The notes beneath the pieces were generated by a model, which worked only from the letters and a program-made list of their open reading frames with translations, was not told the origin of the DNA and made no database searches. From the NCBI GenBank assembly GCA_949987705.1, contig OX465283.1:96707813-96771812 (forward strand): a stretch of 64,000 nt of DNA, read 5' to 3'. The stretch comes from Thereva unica (taxonomy: Eukaryota > Arthropoda > Insecta > Diptera > Therevidae). Positions within the stretch are counted from its first letter, which is position 1. Every line of letters begins with the position of its first letter. A program made the translations under genes and the position numbers. Of this stretch, positions 44,765 through 56,762 are shown piece after piece.

Positions 44765-44840
44765 CTTGGGAATCGAACCAGCGCCACACAAATCGCGAAC
44801 AGAAAAACCAACGCCTTAGCCAACTTGACCAAGACGGCAG
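44765..44840 (-). ncRNA. tRNA-derived Pol III promoter remnant (SINE-like or tRNA pseudogene)
   Basis: On the minus strand: an A-box-like TGGTCAAGTTGG (about 44834-44823), and about 45 bases later a perfect B box GGTTCGATTCC (about 44781-44771). The 5' seven bases before the A box read GCCGTCT. A complementary acceptor arm and CCA-adjacent 3' end are not found, so this is not a functional tRNA. It looks like the head of a tRNA-derived SINE or an old tRNA pseudogene; no SINE tail was recognised. Confidence 0.55.
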
Positions 44841-44948
44841 TTGAATGGAGTCTCGTTATCTGTGTACACATGCAGTTGTGAGATTCTATTTTTAGATCTT
44901 GCGAAGTATTTTGCGACTCAGCGAGCCGATGCACATGATCGCGATATG

Positions 44949-45545
44949 CAGCAATTTGAGCGGGAAAATCTATCGTCCTAAAAGGAAAAAGAAAACAGCG
45001 GTTGTGCTGCAGTGCGACTATTGCATGGTTGTTGTTGTTATAACCTGAACAGACAGCTACTTTGGATGAAATCAAAAGAAACAAACGCACAGCAGCAATT
45101 TGAGCGGGAAAATCTACCGGCATAAATGGAAAAAGAAAACAGCGGTTGTGCCGCAGTGCGACTATTGCATGGTTGTTGTTGTTGTTATAACCTGAACAGA
45201 CAGCTACTTTGGGTGAAGGTAAAGTGTACCTCTGCAAAAGAAACAAATGCACTGCAGCAATTTGAGCGGGAAAATCTACCGGCATAAATGGAAAAAGAAA
45301 ACAGCGGTTGAGCCGCAGTGCGACTATTGCATGGTCGTTGTTGTTGTTATAACCTGAACAGACAGCTACTTTGGATGAAAGGTAAAGTGTACATCTGCAA
45401 AAGAAACAAATGCACTGCAGCAATTTGAGCGGGAAAATCTACCGGCATAAATGGAAAAAGAAAACAGCGGTTTTGCCACAGTGTGACTATTGCATGGTTG
45501 TTGTTTTTGAAACCTGAACAGACAGACACTGTGGATTATGAAGGT
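44949..45545. repeat. 144-163-bp VNTR
   Basis: Four units beginning CAGCAATTTGAGCGGGAAAA at 44949, 45093, 45255 and 45418, with internal ACAGCGGTTG, GACTATTGCATGGT, a variable GTTGTT run and ACCTGAACAGACAG. The first unit is about 18 bases shorter. The last is partial. A 239-residue minus-strand frame across it is a by-product of the repeat. Confidence 0.93.
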
Positions 45546-46433
45546 AAACAAATGCAAGACCCGCGGATTTATCACATAACTACCTTGCAAACATTTTATC
45601 AACTAGTCTTTAATATTTTAAATTATTAAAACTATGTTAAATTAATAATTAATGTTTTATATGATTTTTTAGTTAAATTTCCATCGCCAATATTTAAAAA
45701 CCTCGATCTCAACTTGTAATGTTTGCAGGGTACATGACAGGTGCCTGCGCATGTGCCCCATGCTCCACAGCCAGACACTGTGGATACTTTCGATGCCGAT
45801 GATTCTCGGCGAGTATTGCATGGTGGTTGTTGTTGTTACCATCTGAAATTATGAAACCGAGTGAATGACTGAACTTGATACATTCATAAATATCGGGACG
45901 GGTAAAAAATACACTTTTTGCTAGCTGAGATTCAGCGCGGGGTAAGATTAAATGCAAAACAAAGTGTGAAAGAGAGAAGAATTGCACATGATACGTTTTT
46001 CATTTAAATGCGGGAAAATTAAATTGATTTTGTAATATCAGATTTTTATTAATCATTAAATATATAAACAGAGAAACAAAAGCAATATGCAACGTGCGTG
46101 CTTGGCATAGCTTAGAAAACATTGTTGTTTTGATTTTTTTAGGGACTGTTTCGGACAAGATTTTTTTTTGTTGTTGCTTTTTTTTCTAGTTTAGACAAGT
46201 GTGTATATGAAATTTTGACAACGGAAATTGTCAGAACAAATAAGTACAAGAAAGCGTTCATTAGATTTTCTATTCAAAGTTGTTCTAAAAGGTTTGACGT
46301 TTAATTGTCCAATTCTCTTCTATTCTGTTCTGATCTGTCCAGTCCTGAAAACTACTGAACAAAGCTATTCTCAATAGTATTTTCATTTCAAAATAATAAC
46401 ATACCTATCAATATATATATCATTGTTTTCGTC
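45546..46433. other. No gene recognised
   Basis: AT-rich. At 45800-45830 GCATGGTGGTTGTTGTTGTT resembles a piece of the VNTR unit. The end (46380-46433) is the probable 5' untranslated region of the next non-LTR element. Confidence 0.5.
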
Positions 46434-47742
46434 ATGGCGGATCAACTATGTAAGAGGTGTTCTTCGGAAATCGCCCGAGACGGGATTTCCTGTGATGGGG
46501 TTTGTGGAGGCGTTTTCCATCCTTCTTGCCTCAAGGTCAGTAGCAAATCTTCGGCTCCTAGAGGACCCACTTGTGGCGATTGCTCTGACATCAAACCCTG
46601 TCATGTGCTGAGAATGATGAAAGACATCTCCGACGCTTTTCTCGGTGATCACGAAAGAGTCATGGATCGTCTTAACTCCTTCTCCAGCAACATCTCGCAT
46701 TTTCAAATGCTAGCCGATGACGTCCAGTCCATCAATGCCCGGCTTGACACGTTGTCTAACACCCTGAACTCTGTTGTGACCAATACGGGCTCCTTGATTG
46801 AGAAATTTGAGAAAATTTCTTCCCGAGTTGCAACAGCACTAGAATCGTTGGACGACATGCACTCGGCGATACTTAATCCGGTCTTCCTCCTGCACTTTTA
46901 GCTCCTCGGCTTCTGTCCATCCTATATTGGACGACTTAAAAAGGAATACCAAGCGTGTCAGGGTTGATATTGAATCGCTGTCATCAGCAGTGATTCAAAA
47001 TCACAATGCCCTGAGCTCCCTGTCCTTAAAATTGGAGAGCGTCGTTGCTACAAATAAGACCTCCCCAGCGACGGCAGCATCTGATGTCGCTCTGCAGGTT
47101 GAGGAGCAGCCTCTGTCTTCACCCTGTCCCGCGCCTACTTCTCGTTCGGAGAACGTCTTCTTGCCGCAGGAGGCCGGATATTCAATTGCTCCTATTATTA
47201 AGGTGCGTCGTAAAAGTCACAGGAAAAATCGAAGTCGCCAAGCCATCATTGGTGACGGTGTCACCCCGAGTTTCTTGCCCCGCGTTCCAGGGATAGAATC
47301 GATCTCTAGGCCGGTCTCGGTATCAACCTCTTCGACCTTAATAGTGGCCAACCCCCCGGTCACTGAAGCTACAGTTCCCCTAGAACCGTGCACCCCTCTG
47401 ATTACGATACCGAGACCTTTAGATATCTTTATATCACGATTCTCTCCTGAAACTACGACGGAGTCTGTCTGTGAATATTTAAGGAAGAAATCTATAGACC
47501 CTGGAACTGTTTCATGCAGAAAAGTCAGCAAGGCTTCCAAGCCTGTTGCTTCTTTCGTTTTGTCTGCACCGTCCGTTATTGCCGAGACTCTTTTAGATCC
47601 TGGTTTCTGGCCTGCTGGTGCCCTTACCAAGCGCTTTGTTCCTCGTACCCGTACTCGAGCACATCACTCAAACGTTTCCATTCCGAGAACACCAAGGATG
47701 CCAAAAAACTTGAGACCCTTTCCCTCTACTACCAAAACGTAA
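46434..47742 (+). pseudogene. Non-LTR ORF1 protein (PHD finger, coiled coil, RNA-binding-like domain)
   Basis: ORF1 proteins of this group bind the element RNA. ATG 46434: cysteine/histidine pattern CKRCSSEI..CDGVCGGVFHPSC...CGDC (PHD-like), then a coiled-coil-like helical region (DRLNSFSSNISHFQMLADDV, LDTLSNTLNSVVTNTGSLIE). The frame breaks near 46895 (a one-base change) and resumes at 46927 with more heptad-like sequence, a proline/serine-rich linker, and LDIFISRFSPETTTESVCEY plus DPGFWPAGALTKRF, a block found near the end of CR1/Jockey ORF1 proteins. It overlaps the beginning of ORF2 by about 50 bases. Confidence 0.82.
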
Positions 47743-48446
47743 GGGGGACCAGGTCAAAAACTAACGACATCCTTCAGGCATCGATGGCTAGCGGGTTCGA
47801 TGTCATAGCGTTCACGGAAACCTGGCTTCACGAAGGCATTCTTAATGCTGAACTCTTCGATTCCTCCTACCAAGTCTTTCGGAGGGACCGTCACACTAAC
47901 TCGGAAGCTCGCGGGGGTGGCGTACTTCTTGCATGCCGCAGCCACCTTAATTGTAACCCAATTTCGCTTCCTAGTTTCTCTAACCATTTGGACATTGAGC
48001 TTGTCGCTCTTAAGATCTCTTTTTCAAAATCAAATCTCTTCCTGTTGTGCTGCTATATCCCACCAGATATGATAAGCACACTTGACGATGGAGGTATAAA
48101 CCTCTATGATATTCTCATCTCCTGTGTTGATTATAGCCTGAATATGATGAACACTGGTGATGAATTACTTCTTTTTGGTGACTTCAATTTACCCAATATT
48201 CAGTGGGTATTTGACGAAGCTGACGATAACTACCTCCCCGAAGGCAATTTCAATTCTAAGGAATCCTGTTTTCTCAACTCCTTATTCTCACTTGGCCTTA
48301 ATCAAATGAGTGGTGTGACTAATATGTTAGGGAGGCAGTTGGATCTTGTATTCTTTACTGACTCAGGAAACATGATTGTTGAACCCAGTCCAATAGTCAT
48401 GACGTCCGTTGACAATTACCACCCTCCTCTCTCGCTCAATTACTGA
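47690..48446 (+). pseudogene. Non-LTR ORF2, endonuclease domain
   Basis: The APE-type endonuclease nicks target DNA in active relatives. Motifs: LSLYYQNVRGTRSK (Asn), VIAFTETWLHEGI (Glu), GGGVLLACRS, LLFGDFNLPNIQW (Asp, Asn) and LDLVFFTD (Asp). The final block reads VDNYHPPL where SDHYP-type is usual. The frame runs upstream to 47514, but the first Met there belongs to the ORF1 overlap, and no convincing ORF2 start was found. It ends at 48444 at the edge of an internal deletion. Confidence 0.87.
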
Positions 48447-48455
48447 CATTATTAC

Positions 48456-49649
48456 CAACATGGTTTCCTTCCAGCTCGTTCCACTACCACCAATCTCATT
48501 GAATTCACTTCCCATGCTGTTGAAGGCTTCGTTTCCGGTTGCCAAACTGATTGTGTTTACACTGATTTCAGTAAGGCATTTGACAAGCTTTCCCACTCCA
48601 TTATACTTTTCAAACTAAAAAAGTTAGGTTTCCCTGAAGCCCTTCTATTATGGTTCCAGTCCTACTTAGCTGACAGGACCTACCAAGTCCTTTTCCGTGG
48701 ATCCAAATCCGCGACCATTGAGGCGTCATCCGGTGTCCCTCAAGGCAGTCATCTTGGCCCTATCCTCTTTATTCTTTCTATTGATGATATTGTTACCTTG
48801 CTAAGACACTGCAGAATCCAGATTTATGCTGATGACATCAAATTGTACCGTCACGTAAAGAGTATGGAGGACTGCAAACTTTTGCAAGTCGACCTCGACA
48901 CCTTTTACTCTTGTTGCGCTAACAACAACCTGGTTCTTAATATTAGTAAATGCGAAGTCGTGACTTTTTGTAGGCGACGTGATCCTATAATTTATAACTA
49001 CTCATTTTCTAGTGAGGGTGTCCCCCGTGTTAATTTTGTCAAAGATCTCGGGATTAGATTTAACACCAAGCTGGACTTTGCTTTTCATATCAACTATATT
49101 TCAACCAAGAGCAGCTTAGTCTTGGGTTTTATTAAAAGGTGGTCCAAAGAATTTAATAGCACCCTGATCACTAAACACCTCTACATCTCCCTTGTCAGAC
49201 CTTTACTTGAATATGCGTCCCAGGCTTGGTCTCCTTACTATTCTTCGCATGTTGGAAAAATTGAGTCGGTTCAACGTAGGTTCGTTCGATTCGCATTGAA
49301 TCACCTTCCTTGGGAAGACCCTTTAATTCTTCCACCATATGAATACCGACTTAAGTTAGTCAACTTAAACACTCTCCACAAGCGTCGTGAGGTGGCCGAT
49401 GTTGTTTTCGTTCACCAGCTTCTTAATGGACGTGTCGACTCAGGTTTTCTAAGGCGCCGTGCGTCGTTTAGAGGGAGCCGATACAATCTGAGAGGACCAC
49501 CGCTCTTACACATCAACTCCTCTAACACCAATTATGGCCGATTTGAGCCTGTTAATCGCATGTTCATTAATGTAAATAAAAATATTAATGTTTTTAGCGT
49601 GAGCACTAACAAAGACCTGCTTAAAGGGAGGCTATTTGTTGTCTCATGA
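48456..49649 (+). pseudogene. Non-LTR ORF2, reverse transcriptase domain
   Basis: Open from about 48456 to the stop at 49647. QHGFLPARSTTTNLIEF, VYTDFSKAFDKLSH (first Asp), SSGVPQGSHLGPILFIL, IYADDIKLYRHV (active site, both Asp), NISKCEVVTFCRRRDP, VKDLGIRFNTKLDF, VRPLLEYASQAWSP and a C-terminal tail to LKGRLFVV. The region that should join endonuclease to QHGF (about 200-250 residues with the RT entry motifs) is absent, so the RT is inactive although its active site is intact. The Met at 48798 is internal. Confidence 0.9.
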
Positions 49650-49796
49650 CTGTTTATGTGTTTTGCATGCAATTTTTATTGGTACTTAATCTTTTATGTT
49701 TGCATGTCTCAGCTGAGCCACGGCAGTGGTAAATATTTTTCAGCCCCGCTGGGAAGTGCGCCTTCTGTGTTAGAAGGGAAACTCTATATATGTATT

Positions 49797-49971
<175 letters not shown>

Positions 49972-50099
49972 TAGCAAAAACTCGCGTGCGTTGCAACGCC
50001 TTTCAATAAAATAAGATTATGGGGACACAGTCTGCGATAGGAAAAAGCTATAGTGAAAAAAGAACAAATCTGGGAAAATTGGTTTTGGGAGATGACCGC

Positions 50100-51372
50100 T
50101 ATGGACCAAATAATATGGAGTATACTATATTGCCTATGGTGTTCTACTTATCATACTCTTTCATTTGATACCCATGTCGAAGGAGTTGTGAAGAAAATAT
50201 TAATCCGCCCTCTTGAGATGGCCGCTATGGACCAAACGATACATTATCACATATTGCATATGGTGTTCTACTTATCATACTCTCTCATTTGATGCCCATC
50301 TCGAAAGGGTTGTGAAGAAAATGGTAATCCGCCCTCTTGAGATGATCGCCATGGACCAAACGATATATTGAGTATACTATATTGCTTATGGTGTTCTACT
50401 TATCATACTCTTTCATTTGATACCCATGTCGTAGGGGTTGTGAAGAAAATGGTAATCCGCCTTCTCGAGATGGCCGCTATGGACCAAACTATATAATGAG
50501 TATACTATATTGCTTATATTGTTCTACTTATCATACTCTTTCATTTGATACCCATCTACGAGGGGTTGTGAAGAAAATGGTAAACCGCCCTTTTGAGATG
50601 GCCGCCATGGACCAAATTATAAATTGAGTATACTATATTGCTTATGGTGTTCTACTTTTCACAGCCTTTCATTTGATACCCATGTCTCGGGTGCTGTGAA
50701 GAAAATGGTAATCCACCCTCTTGAGATGGCCGCCATGAATCTAAAGACATAGTCTATGGCATTCTTCTTATAATGCCCTTTCATTTGATACCAATGTCGG
50801 GGGGTAGTGAAGAAAATGATCACCCGCCCTCTTGAGATGACCGCCATGGACCAAACGATATATTGAGTATACTATATTGCTTATGTGTTCTACTTATCAT
50901 ACTCTCTCATTTGATGCCCATCTCGAAGGGGTTGTGAAGAAAATGGTAATCCGCCCGCTTGAGATGATCGCCACTGACCAAACGATATTTTGAGTATACT
51001 ATATTGCCTATGGTGTTCTACTTATCATACTCTTTCATTTGATATCCATGTCGAAGGTGTTGTGAAGAAATTGCTAATCCGCATTCTTGAGGTGGCCGCT
51101 ATGGACCAAGCGACATATTGAGTATACTATATTGCTTATATTGTTCTACTTATCATACTTTTTCATTGGATATCCATGTCGAGGGGTTGTAACGAAAATG
51201 GTAATCCGCCCTATTGAGATGGCTGCTATGGACAAAACGCCTGCTTTTCTGTTGAAATTTTTTTCCTACAAATCTCACAGAGCCCGAGACCTTTCCAACG
51301 AATGCAAAACCGTGGAAATCGGATCGTGCGTTCTGGAATTATAGCGTCAGGAAGAAAATCCCGACTTATTTT

Positions 51373-51452
<80 letters not shown>

Positions 51453-52570
51453 ATATATAGATTTTCATGCTTAGCTGAAAAGTGCGCCTTCTGTGCTAGA
51501 AGGGTTAACTCTTGAATAAAAAAAAATCATACCCTTTCATTTGATTCCCATGTTGAAAGGGTTCTGAAGAGAATGGTAACCCACCCTCCTGAGGAGGCCG
51601 CCATGGACCTAATGATGTTCTGAGTATATTGTATTGCTTATGGTGTTTTACTTATCATACCCTTTCATTTGATACCCATGTCGAAAGGGTTCTGAAGAGA
51701 ATGGTAACCGGCCCTCCTGAGGAGGTGGCCATGGATCTAAAGACATAGCTTATTGCATTACTTATGATGCCCTTTCGTTTGATACCCATGTCGAGGGGGT
51801 TGTGAAGAACATGTTAATCCGTCCTCTTGAGATGGCCGCCATGGACCAAACGAAATATTGAGTATACTATATTGCTTATGGTATTCTACTTATCATACCC
51901 TTTCATTTGATACCCATGTCGAGGAGGCCGCCATGGACCTAATGATGTTCTGAGTATATTGTATTGCTTATGGTGTTTTACTTATCATACCCTTTCATTT
52001 GATAACCATGTCGAAAGTTCTGAGGTTCTGAAGAGAATGGTAACCGGCCCTCCTGAGGAGGTGGCCATGGATCTAAAGACATAGATTATTGCATTACTTA
52101 TGATGCCCTTTCGTTTGATACCCATGTCGAGCGGGTTGTGAAGAAAATGTTAATCCGTCCTCTTGAGATGGCCGCCATGGATCAAACGAAATATTGAGTA
52201 TACTATATTGCTTATTGTTTTCTAATTATCATACCCTTTCATTTGATACCCATGTCGAGACCCTTTTATTTGATACCCATGTCGAAAGGGTTCTGAAGAG
52301 AATGGTAACCCACCCTCTTGAGGAGTCTGCCATGTGTCTAAGGGCATGGTTTATTGCATTCGTCTTATGATGCACTTTCATTTGCTACCCATATAGAGGG
52401 GGTTGTGAAGAAAATGGTAATCCGCCTTCTGGAGATGACCGCCATGGACCAAACGATGAATTGTGTATACTATATTGCTGATGGTGTTCTACTTATGATA
52501 CCATTTCATTTGATATCCATGTCGAAGGGTTTGTGAAGAATCAATCCGCCCTCCTGAGATGGCCTCTATG
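50100..52570 (+). repeat. 110-128-bp minisatellite array
   Basis: About 18 units of the TTTGATACCCATGTCGAAGG / GTTGTGAAGAAAATGGTAAT / GAGATGGCCGCCATGGACC / TATTGAGTATACTATATTGC type. The array is interrupted at 51240-51520 by a segment holding a (TA)n(TG)n tract and the 3' end of a non-LTR element. After 51520 units carry a different variant, GTTCTGAAGAGAATGGTAAC, and an internal duplication of about 290 bases is visible (51560-51760 against 51920-52080). Confidence 0.93.
51240..51520 (+). mobile_element. Non-LTR 3'-end fragment with (TA)n(TG)n tract
   Basis: 51475-51525 repeats the 3' end block of the element at 46434 (GAAAAGTGCGCCTTCTGTGC then TAGAAGGG) and finishes with an A-rich tail (AATAAAAAAAAATC). 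A TA tract (51377-51430) and TG tract (51431-51452) precede it. Severely 5'-truncated, as is common for non-LTR insertions. Confidence 0.7.
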
Positions 52571-52890
52571 GACTAAAGGCATGTACCATATTGCATTGTC
52601 ATCACAGCTAAAGCTGTGTGCAAAATTTCACCATGATAGGATATCCAGAAGTATTTGAAAAATCGAATGCAAAATTTGTTCCGTGAAGAAAACAGTAATC
52701 CGTCCTCTAGAGTCCTCCGCCACTGATCTAACGGTATAGTGAGTATACCATATTGCATTGTCATCGGAGCTGAAGCTATGTGCAAAATTTCAGGGTGATC
52801 GGGTAACCGGAAGTAGTCAAAAAATCGATTGCAAGATTTGTACCGGACAAACAGACAGACAAGAAAGCGAGCTAATAAAAACGTTTTAAA

Positions 52891-53009
52891 AAAAAGAAAT
52901 AAATATAAAAATAAATGTATATACAAATAAAAATAAAAAAAAACTTAAACTAGAAATCAAACTGATATAGAGATAATCAAACTATTAATTAACAAAAACA
53001 AAAATAATC
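52891..53009. other. A-rich spacer
   Basis: A-rich, low-complexity sequence between the Helitron-like element and the next non-LTR fragment. No gene. Confidence 0.6.
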
Positions 53010-53017
53010 CAAAATAA

Positions 53018-53954
53018 TCAGACGCTTGCATCGCGAGACTCCAGTGCTTCCACAGACGGGCATTGTAATTGGGAGACATTTCGCACGACAACAAAGCCCT
53101 CGTCTTGTTTTCTTTTAATACGCACGAGGCCTTCCCTGGTGGAGACGGAGTATACCAGACCCAGCTTTCGTAGATTTAAAGCCTCTCGCAACAAATTGCT
53201 GTTGGTAGGCGAAAGGCTTTCATTGACATATACTGGGGAATCAGCAGTGAAACCACCCAGCTCACAGAGTTGGAATTTTTGTTTTTTGTTTACCTTTAAG
53301 GCCTGCAAGAATGCCTTCGCTTCACGCTGTCCCGAAAATTTTACAATTATGGGCCCAGTCCTTTTGGGCATGCCAGATCGCAGCCGAAAAGCATCAGTGT
53401 AGGCGGAGAGTGTATGGTTGACCATCGATGCCAGTTTAGCGACGATGTTCGCTGGTGAATCATCGGGTTTAACAGGGATACCCCGAATAATCACTTCACT
53501 CAGTCTTTGGAAGAACCGCCGCATATCACACAGATGACGCGTATTATCAGCTAGCTGAGAGCTGATTAGTTGAAGGTCATCCGAGTCATCAAAGTCCCTC
53601 GTATACAAAGTCTTGACGGTATTATTGATCTCTATCAGCTGGTTTTTGTTTTCTTCAGCGATGGACTTTAACCCCTCCGTTAAGCGAAGCTCGATAGAGT
53701 TGAGATGATCACTGAAGGCTTTGATAGAATTGCAGAATTCACTGATTTGTGACTCTGCATGACGGAAAGATCATCAATTTTCTTCGAGAATCGCGATTCA
53801 AGGTCCAGAAGTAGTTCTTGAACGGATTTTTCTCCTTGGCAGCATTCCGATGACATTCGTGCAGCACCTCTAGTTAATACAGACGTATGAGGGTGTTGGT
53901 TTCTTTGATGGCACTTTCCCGGTAACAGTAACAGCCTTGGTTTTTTCGGACATT
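53018..53954 (-). pseudogene. ORF1 protein of a second non-LTR family
   Basis: Minus strand. ATG at 53954 begins MSEKTKAVTVTGKVPSKK; frame is lost near 53890 and again near 53760. Between them and beyond is a coiled-coil-like region, then the open frame 53608-53018 with VIIRGIPVKPDDSPANIVAK, RLRSGMPKRTGPIIVKFS, VYVNESLSPTNSNLLREAL and a C-terminal GLVRIKRKQDEGFVVVRN. This matches the FP25K-like/ORF1 type seen in several arthropod non-LTR elements: coiled coil, then a small RRM-like fold, then a basic C-terminus. No ORF2 follows at 53018 toward lower coordinates, so the element was truncated on its 3' side. Confidence 0.75.
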
Positions 53955-54154
53955 TTGAGTTTGTTTATGTTCAAATAAATTAGTAATTAATAATTAAAAA
54001 TTATCAAACCAATCGGCGAAATATTGTGGTATATTGTGCAAAAATCTCGGGATAATTTTCAAGCAATAGATAAACGGACTCGGATGTAGCACGGAGCACT
54101 GACTTGACAGCTTATTCAGTCATGTATACTGTGCCTTGATGGGGCGTCGCTCAT
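53955..54154. other. Probable 5' untranslated region of the non-LTR fragment
   Basis: No coding signal. It lies between the ORF1 start and the BEL fragment, so part is probably the non-LTR 5' untranslated region. Confidence 0.45.
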
Positions 54155-54685
54155 CTGATGACAGATGAGCGAATTCCCCCAGCTCGGTGGCCACTAGCTC
54201 GAGTCATAGACGTTCACGCAGGGAAGGATGGTCGCATTAGGGTCGTCACAATCAAGACTGCAACAACAACACTAACACGGCCCATCGTCTAGCTCGTAGT
54301 TCTACCAGTAGATGTATTCACCAACCCTGTTGCTGAAGGCGGGGGGAATGTTGAGAAAATGTAGCCTGAACTTTAATTTAGCTCAACTTCTTTAAATCTA
54401 TTACGTGGAAAATTTATACGCTGCTACTTCTTCTTGTCGGCTAAAAAAGCAACGCCATTTGAATCTCAAAAGTTCTACCATTCAGACGTCACGTCGCATA
54501 CAACTGTTCTTTTTTAAAAATTTACTTTAAAAGTTCATTAATATAAAACAATAGTAAGCTCAATCAATTTTAAATAAAAGCAGATTGTGGTCTGCCTTAA
54601 TCAAGTGTTCTATTCTGTTCTCGTTACCCCCGTTACCTTTCCACAGTCCCAACCCGTTACCTTTCCACAGTCCCAGCATAACTCA
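54155..54685 (+). mobile_element. BEL element 3' end with LTR (plus strand)
   Basis: Aligns with the reverse complement of 7576-8100: TGATGACAGATGAGCGA, then CTAGCTCGAGTCATAGACGT, then the polypurine tract GAAGGCGGGGGGAA, then the LTR 54349-54685. Only the last codons of pol (around the DERFPPAP-type end) and the untranslated region are kept. The LTR carries a small tandem duplication (GTTACCTTTCCACAGTCCC twice) absent from the other copy. Confidence 0.9.
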
Positions 54686-55788
54686 TAGCTCATTCAACAC
54701 CTTGTAAAAGCCGATAGCGTATGTTCAGAGTAAAATTGAATAGAGTTATTACTTAAAAGACAAACGTAAAAATCCTTTTCTTTTATTTCGACTGGCATTG
54801 TTTACAGTCTTTCCCAAGGAATGTCCGAAGTACTTGTAGTTCTATCCTTTTTAGTCTTCAAGCGCTCACTCTGTCTAACACCGACCTAACGTAAAGGAAA
54901 TGAAAGCATATATTGAACAGATTCTAGCTAAGAAGGTATTAATGTAGACTGTTTCTGGACTGCTTTTTGTTTTTCACTTTGTTCTAATTCTTCTATATAT
55001 TCGCTAGCTTCATCGGCAGTCATATCTGTAGGTATAGATGATTTCAAACGCCGTGACACAAATAATTTGAAGGGTTCTGCGCACCTCGTTATAAATTTTG
55101 TTCTATCATTTCCCCTCTTTTAACTTAAAAAGGCAACAAACGCAGAAAAAACTCAACAAAATAATTTGGGAAGGGATGTGCGCATGCCGAATGAATAAAG
55201 TTAAGTAATCTTTATATGCATTGAAAAGAGCTTACATGTAAAACCGAGCTCAACATCAATCGTGCTCAAAGTTTATTCATCATAATATGCATAGTTTTAA
55301 TATATGTATAATATATTTAATAATATGCGACTGGCGGAAAACGTCAATAATCTAGTAATGAGAGCGTTAGAAACACAAATTTTATATTTCTTAATAGAAA
55401 TTACTACAAATTTTTCTTTCATAATTTGTAAATTTTTTAAGTAATTATTAACCCGCCAGGAAAATGCACCTCACTCTAGCAATTCGCAGCTGCGACTGAT
55501 TACATGACTGCAAGGGATTTGATAAGAAGGAGGAGGAGTCAATTCTCGCTCACTTTTTGGAACGAAGTTCCTTATCGCGCGTTGCGAAAGGGGGCTAGAC
55601 GGAAAAAATTAAGACCAAAAGTTGTAACGACACTTTTTGGTATAGTGTGCCGTGCAGCGTGCGCATGTTTCCCAGTCTGTCTCTCTCTATCTCTCTCATA
55701 GAAAGCAAGCCAGTTATTTTCGTTTCGTCTTTCTATTTCCATTGTACAGTGTGGTGTCGCGACGATTATTTTTTTGAGTGTATACAGG
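54686..55788. other. No gene recognised
   Basis: AT-rich with scattered short frames. A 65-residue frame at 55504-55701 is basic and has no family signature. TCTCTCTATCTCTCTC occurs at about 55680. Confidence 0.5.
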
Positions 55789-56762
55789 TTGTTTTTGTTG
55801 TTTTTTTATTTTTGTTGTTTTTCTTGTTTTTGATGTTTTTGTTGTTTTTGTTGTTTCTGCTGTTTTTGTTGTTTTTGTTGCTTTTGTTGTTTTTGTTATT
55901 TTGTTGTTTTCGTTGTTTTTGTTGTTTTTGTTACTTTAGTTGTTTTTGCTGTTTTTGTTGTTTTTGTTGTTTTTATTGTTTTTGTTGCTTTTGTTGTTTT
56001 TGTTATTTTTGTTGTTTTTGCTGTTTTTGTTGTTTTTGTTGCTTTTGTTGTTTTTGTTGTTTTTGTTGCTTTTGTTGCTTTTGTTGCTTTTGTTGCTTTT
56101 GTTGTTTTTGATGTTTTTGTTGTTTTTGTTGCTTTTGTTCCTTTTGTTGTTTTTGTTGTTTTTGTTGCTTTTGTTGTTTTTGATGTTTTTGTTGTTTTTG
56201 TTGCTTTTGTTGTTTTTGATGTTTTTGTTGTTTTTGTTGTTTTTGTTGCTTTTGTTGTTTTTGTTGTTTTTGATGTTTTTGTTGTTTTTGTTGTTTTTGT
56301 TGTTTTTGTTGCTTTTGTTGTTTTTGTTGCTTTTGTTGCTTTTGTTGTTTTTGTTATTTTTGCTGCTTTTGTTGCTTTTGTTGTTTTTAATGTTTTTGTT
56401 GTTTTTGTTGCTTTTGTTGTTTTTGTTGTTTTTGACGTTTTTGTTGTTTTTGTTGCTTTTGTTGTTTTTGATGTTTTTGTTGCTTTTGTTGTTTTTGTTA
56501 TTTTTGTTGTTTTTGTTATTTTTGTTGTTTTTGTTGTTTTTGCTGCTTTTGTTGTTTTTGATGTTTTTGTTGTTTTTGTTGCTTTTGTTGTTTTTGTTGT
56601 TTTTGTTGTTTTTTTTGTTGTTTTTGATGTTTTTGTTGTTTCTGTTGTTTTTGTTGTTTTTGTCGTTTTTGTCGTTTTTGTTGCTTTTGTTGTTTTTGTT
56701 GTTTTTGTTGCTTTTGTTGTTTTTATTGTTTTTTTGTTTTTGTTGTTTTTGTTGCTTTTGTT
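55789..56762. repeat. 9-bp microsatellite, about 1 kb
   Basis: About 108 tandem copies of TTGTTTTTG with a common TTGCTTTTG variant and rarer ATG or TTA variants. Because 9 is a multiple of 3, several frames stay open: the plus strand reads Leu/Phe repeats (55940-56857) and the minus strand Asn/Lys repeats (56772-55936). Neither has a start context or family signature, so I do not call them genes. Variant units are patterned (blocks such as TTGCTTTTG TTGTTTTTG ATGTTTTTG recur), suggesting block duplication. Confidence 0.96.

Larger units (their letters stand above)
46434..49790 (+). mobile_element. Non-LTR retrotransposon (CR1/Jockey-type) with ORF1 and ORF2
   Basis: Plus strand: ORF1 with a PHD-like zinc finger, then ORF2 with APE endonuclease and RT. 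The 3' untranslated region contains AAGTGCGCCTTCTGTGTTAG then AAGGGAAACTC, and the same 3' block recurs at 51475-51525, there followed by TTGAATAAAAAAAA, which shows the family's 3' end. Here the tail merges into a (CA)n(TA)n microsatellite. ORF2 has lost a central segment, so the copy is dead. A further 3' fragment is trapped in the Helitron at 4781-5477. Confidence 0.85.

Noticed and set aside
44765..44840. A functional tRNA gene
   Set aside because: A and B boxes are present, but no matching acceptor stem or convincing anticodon arm.
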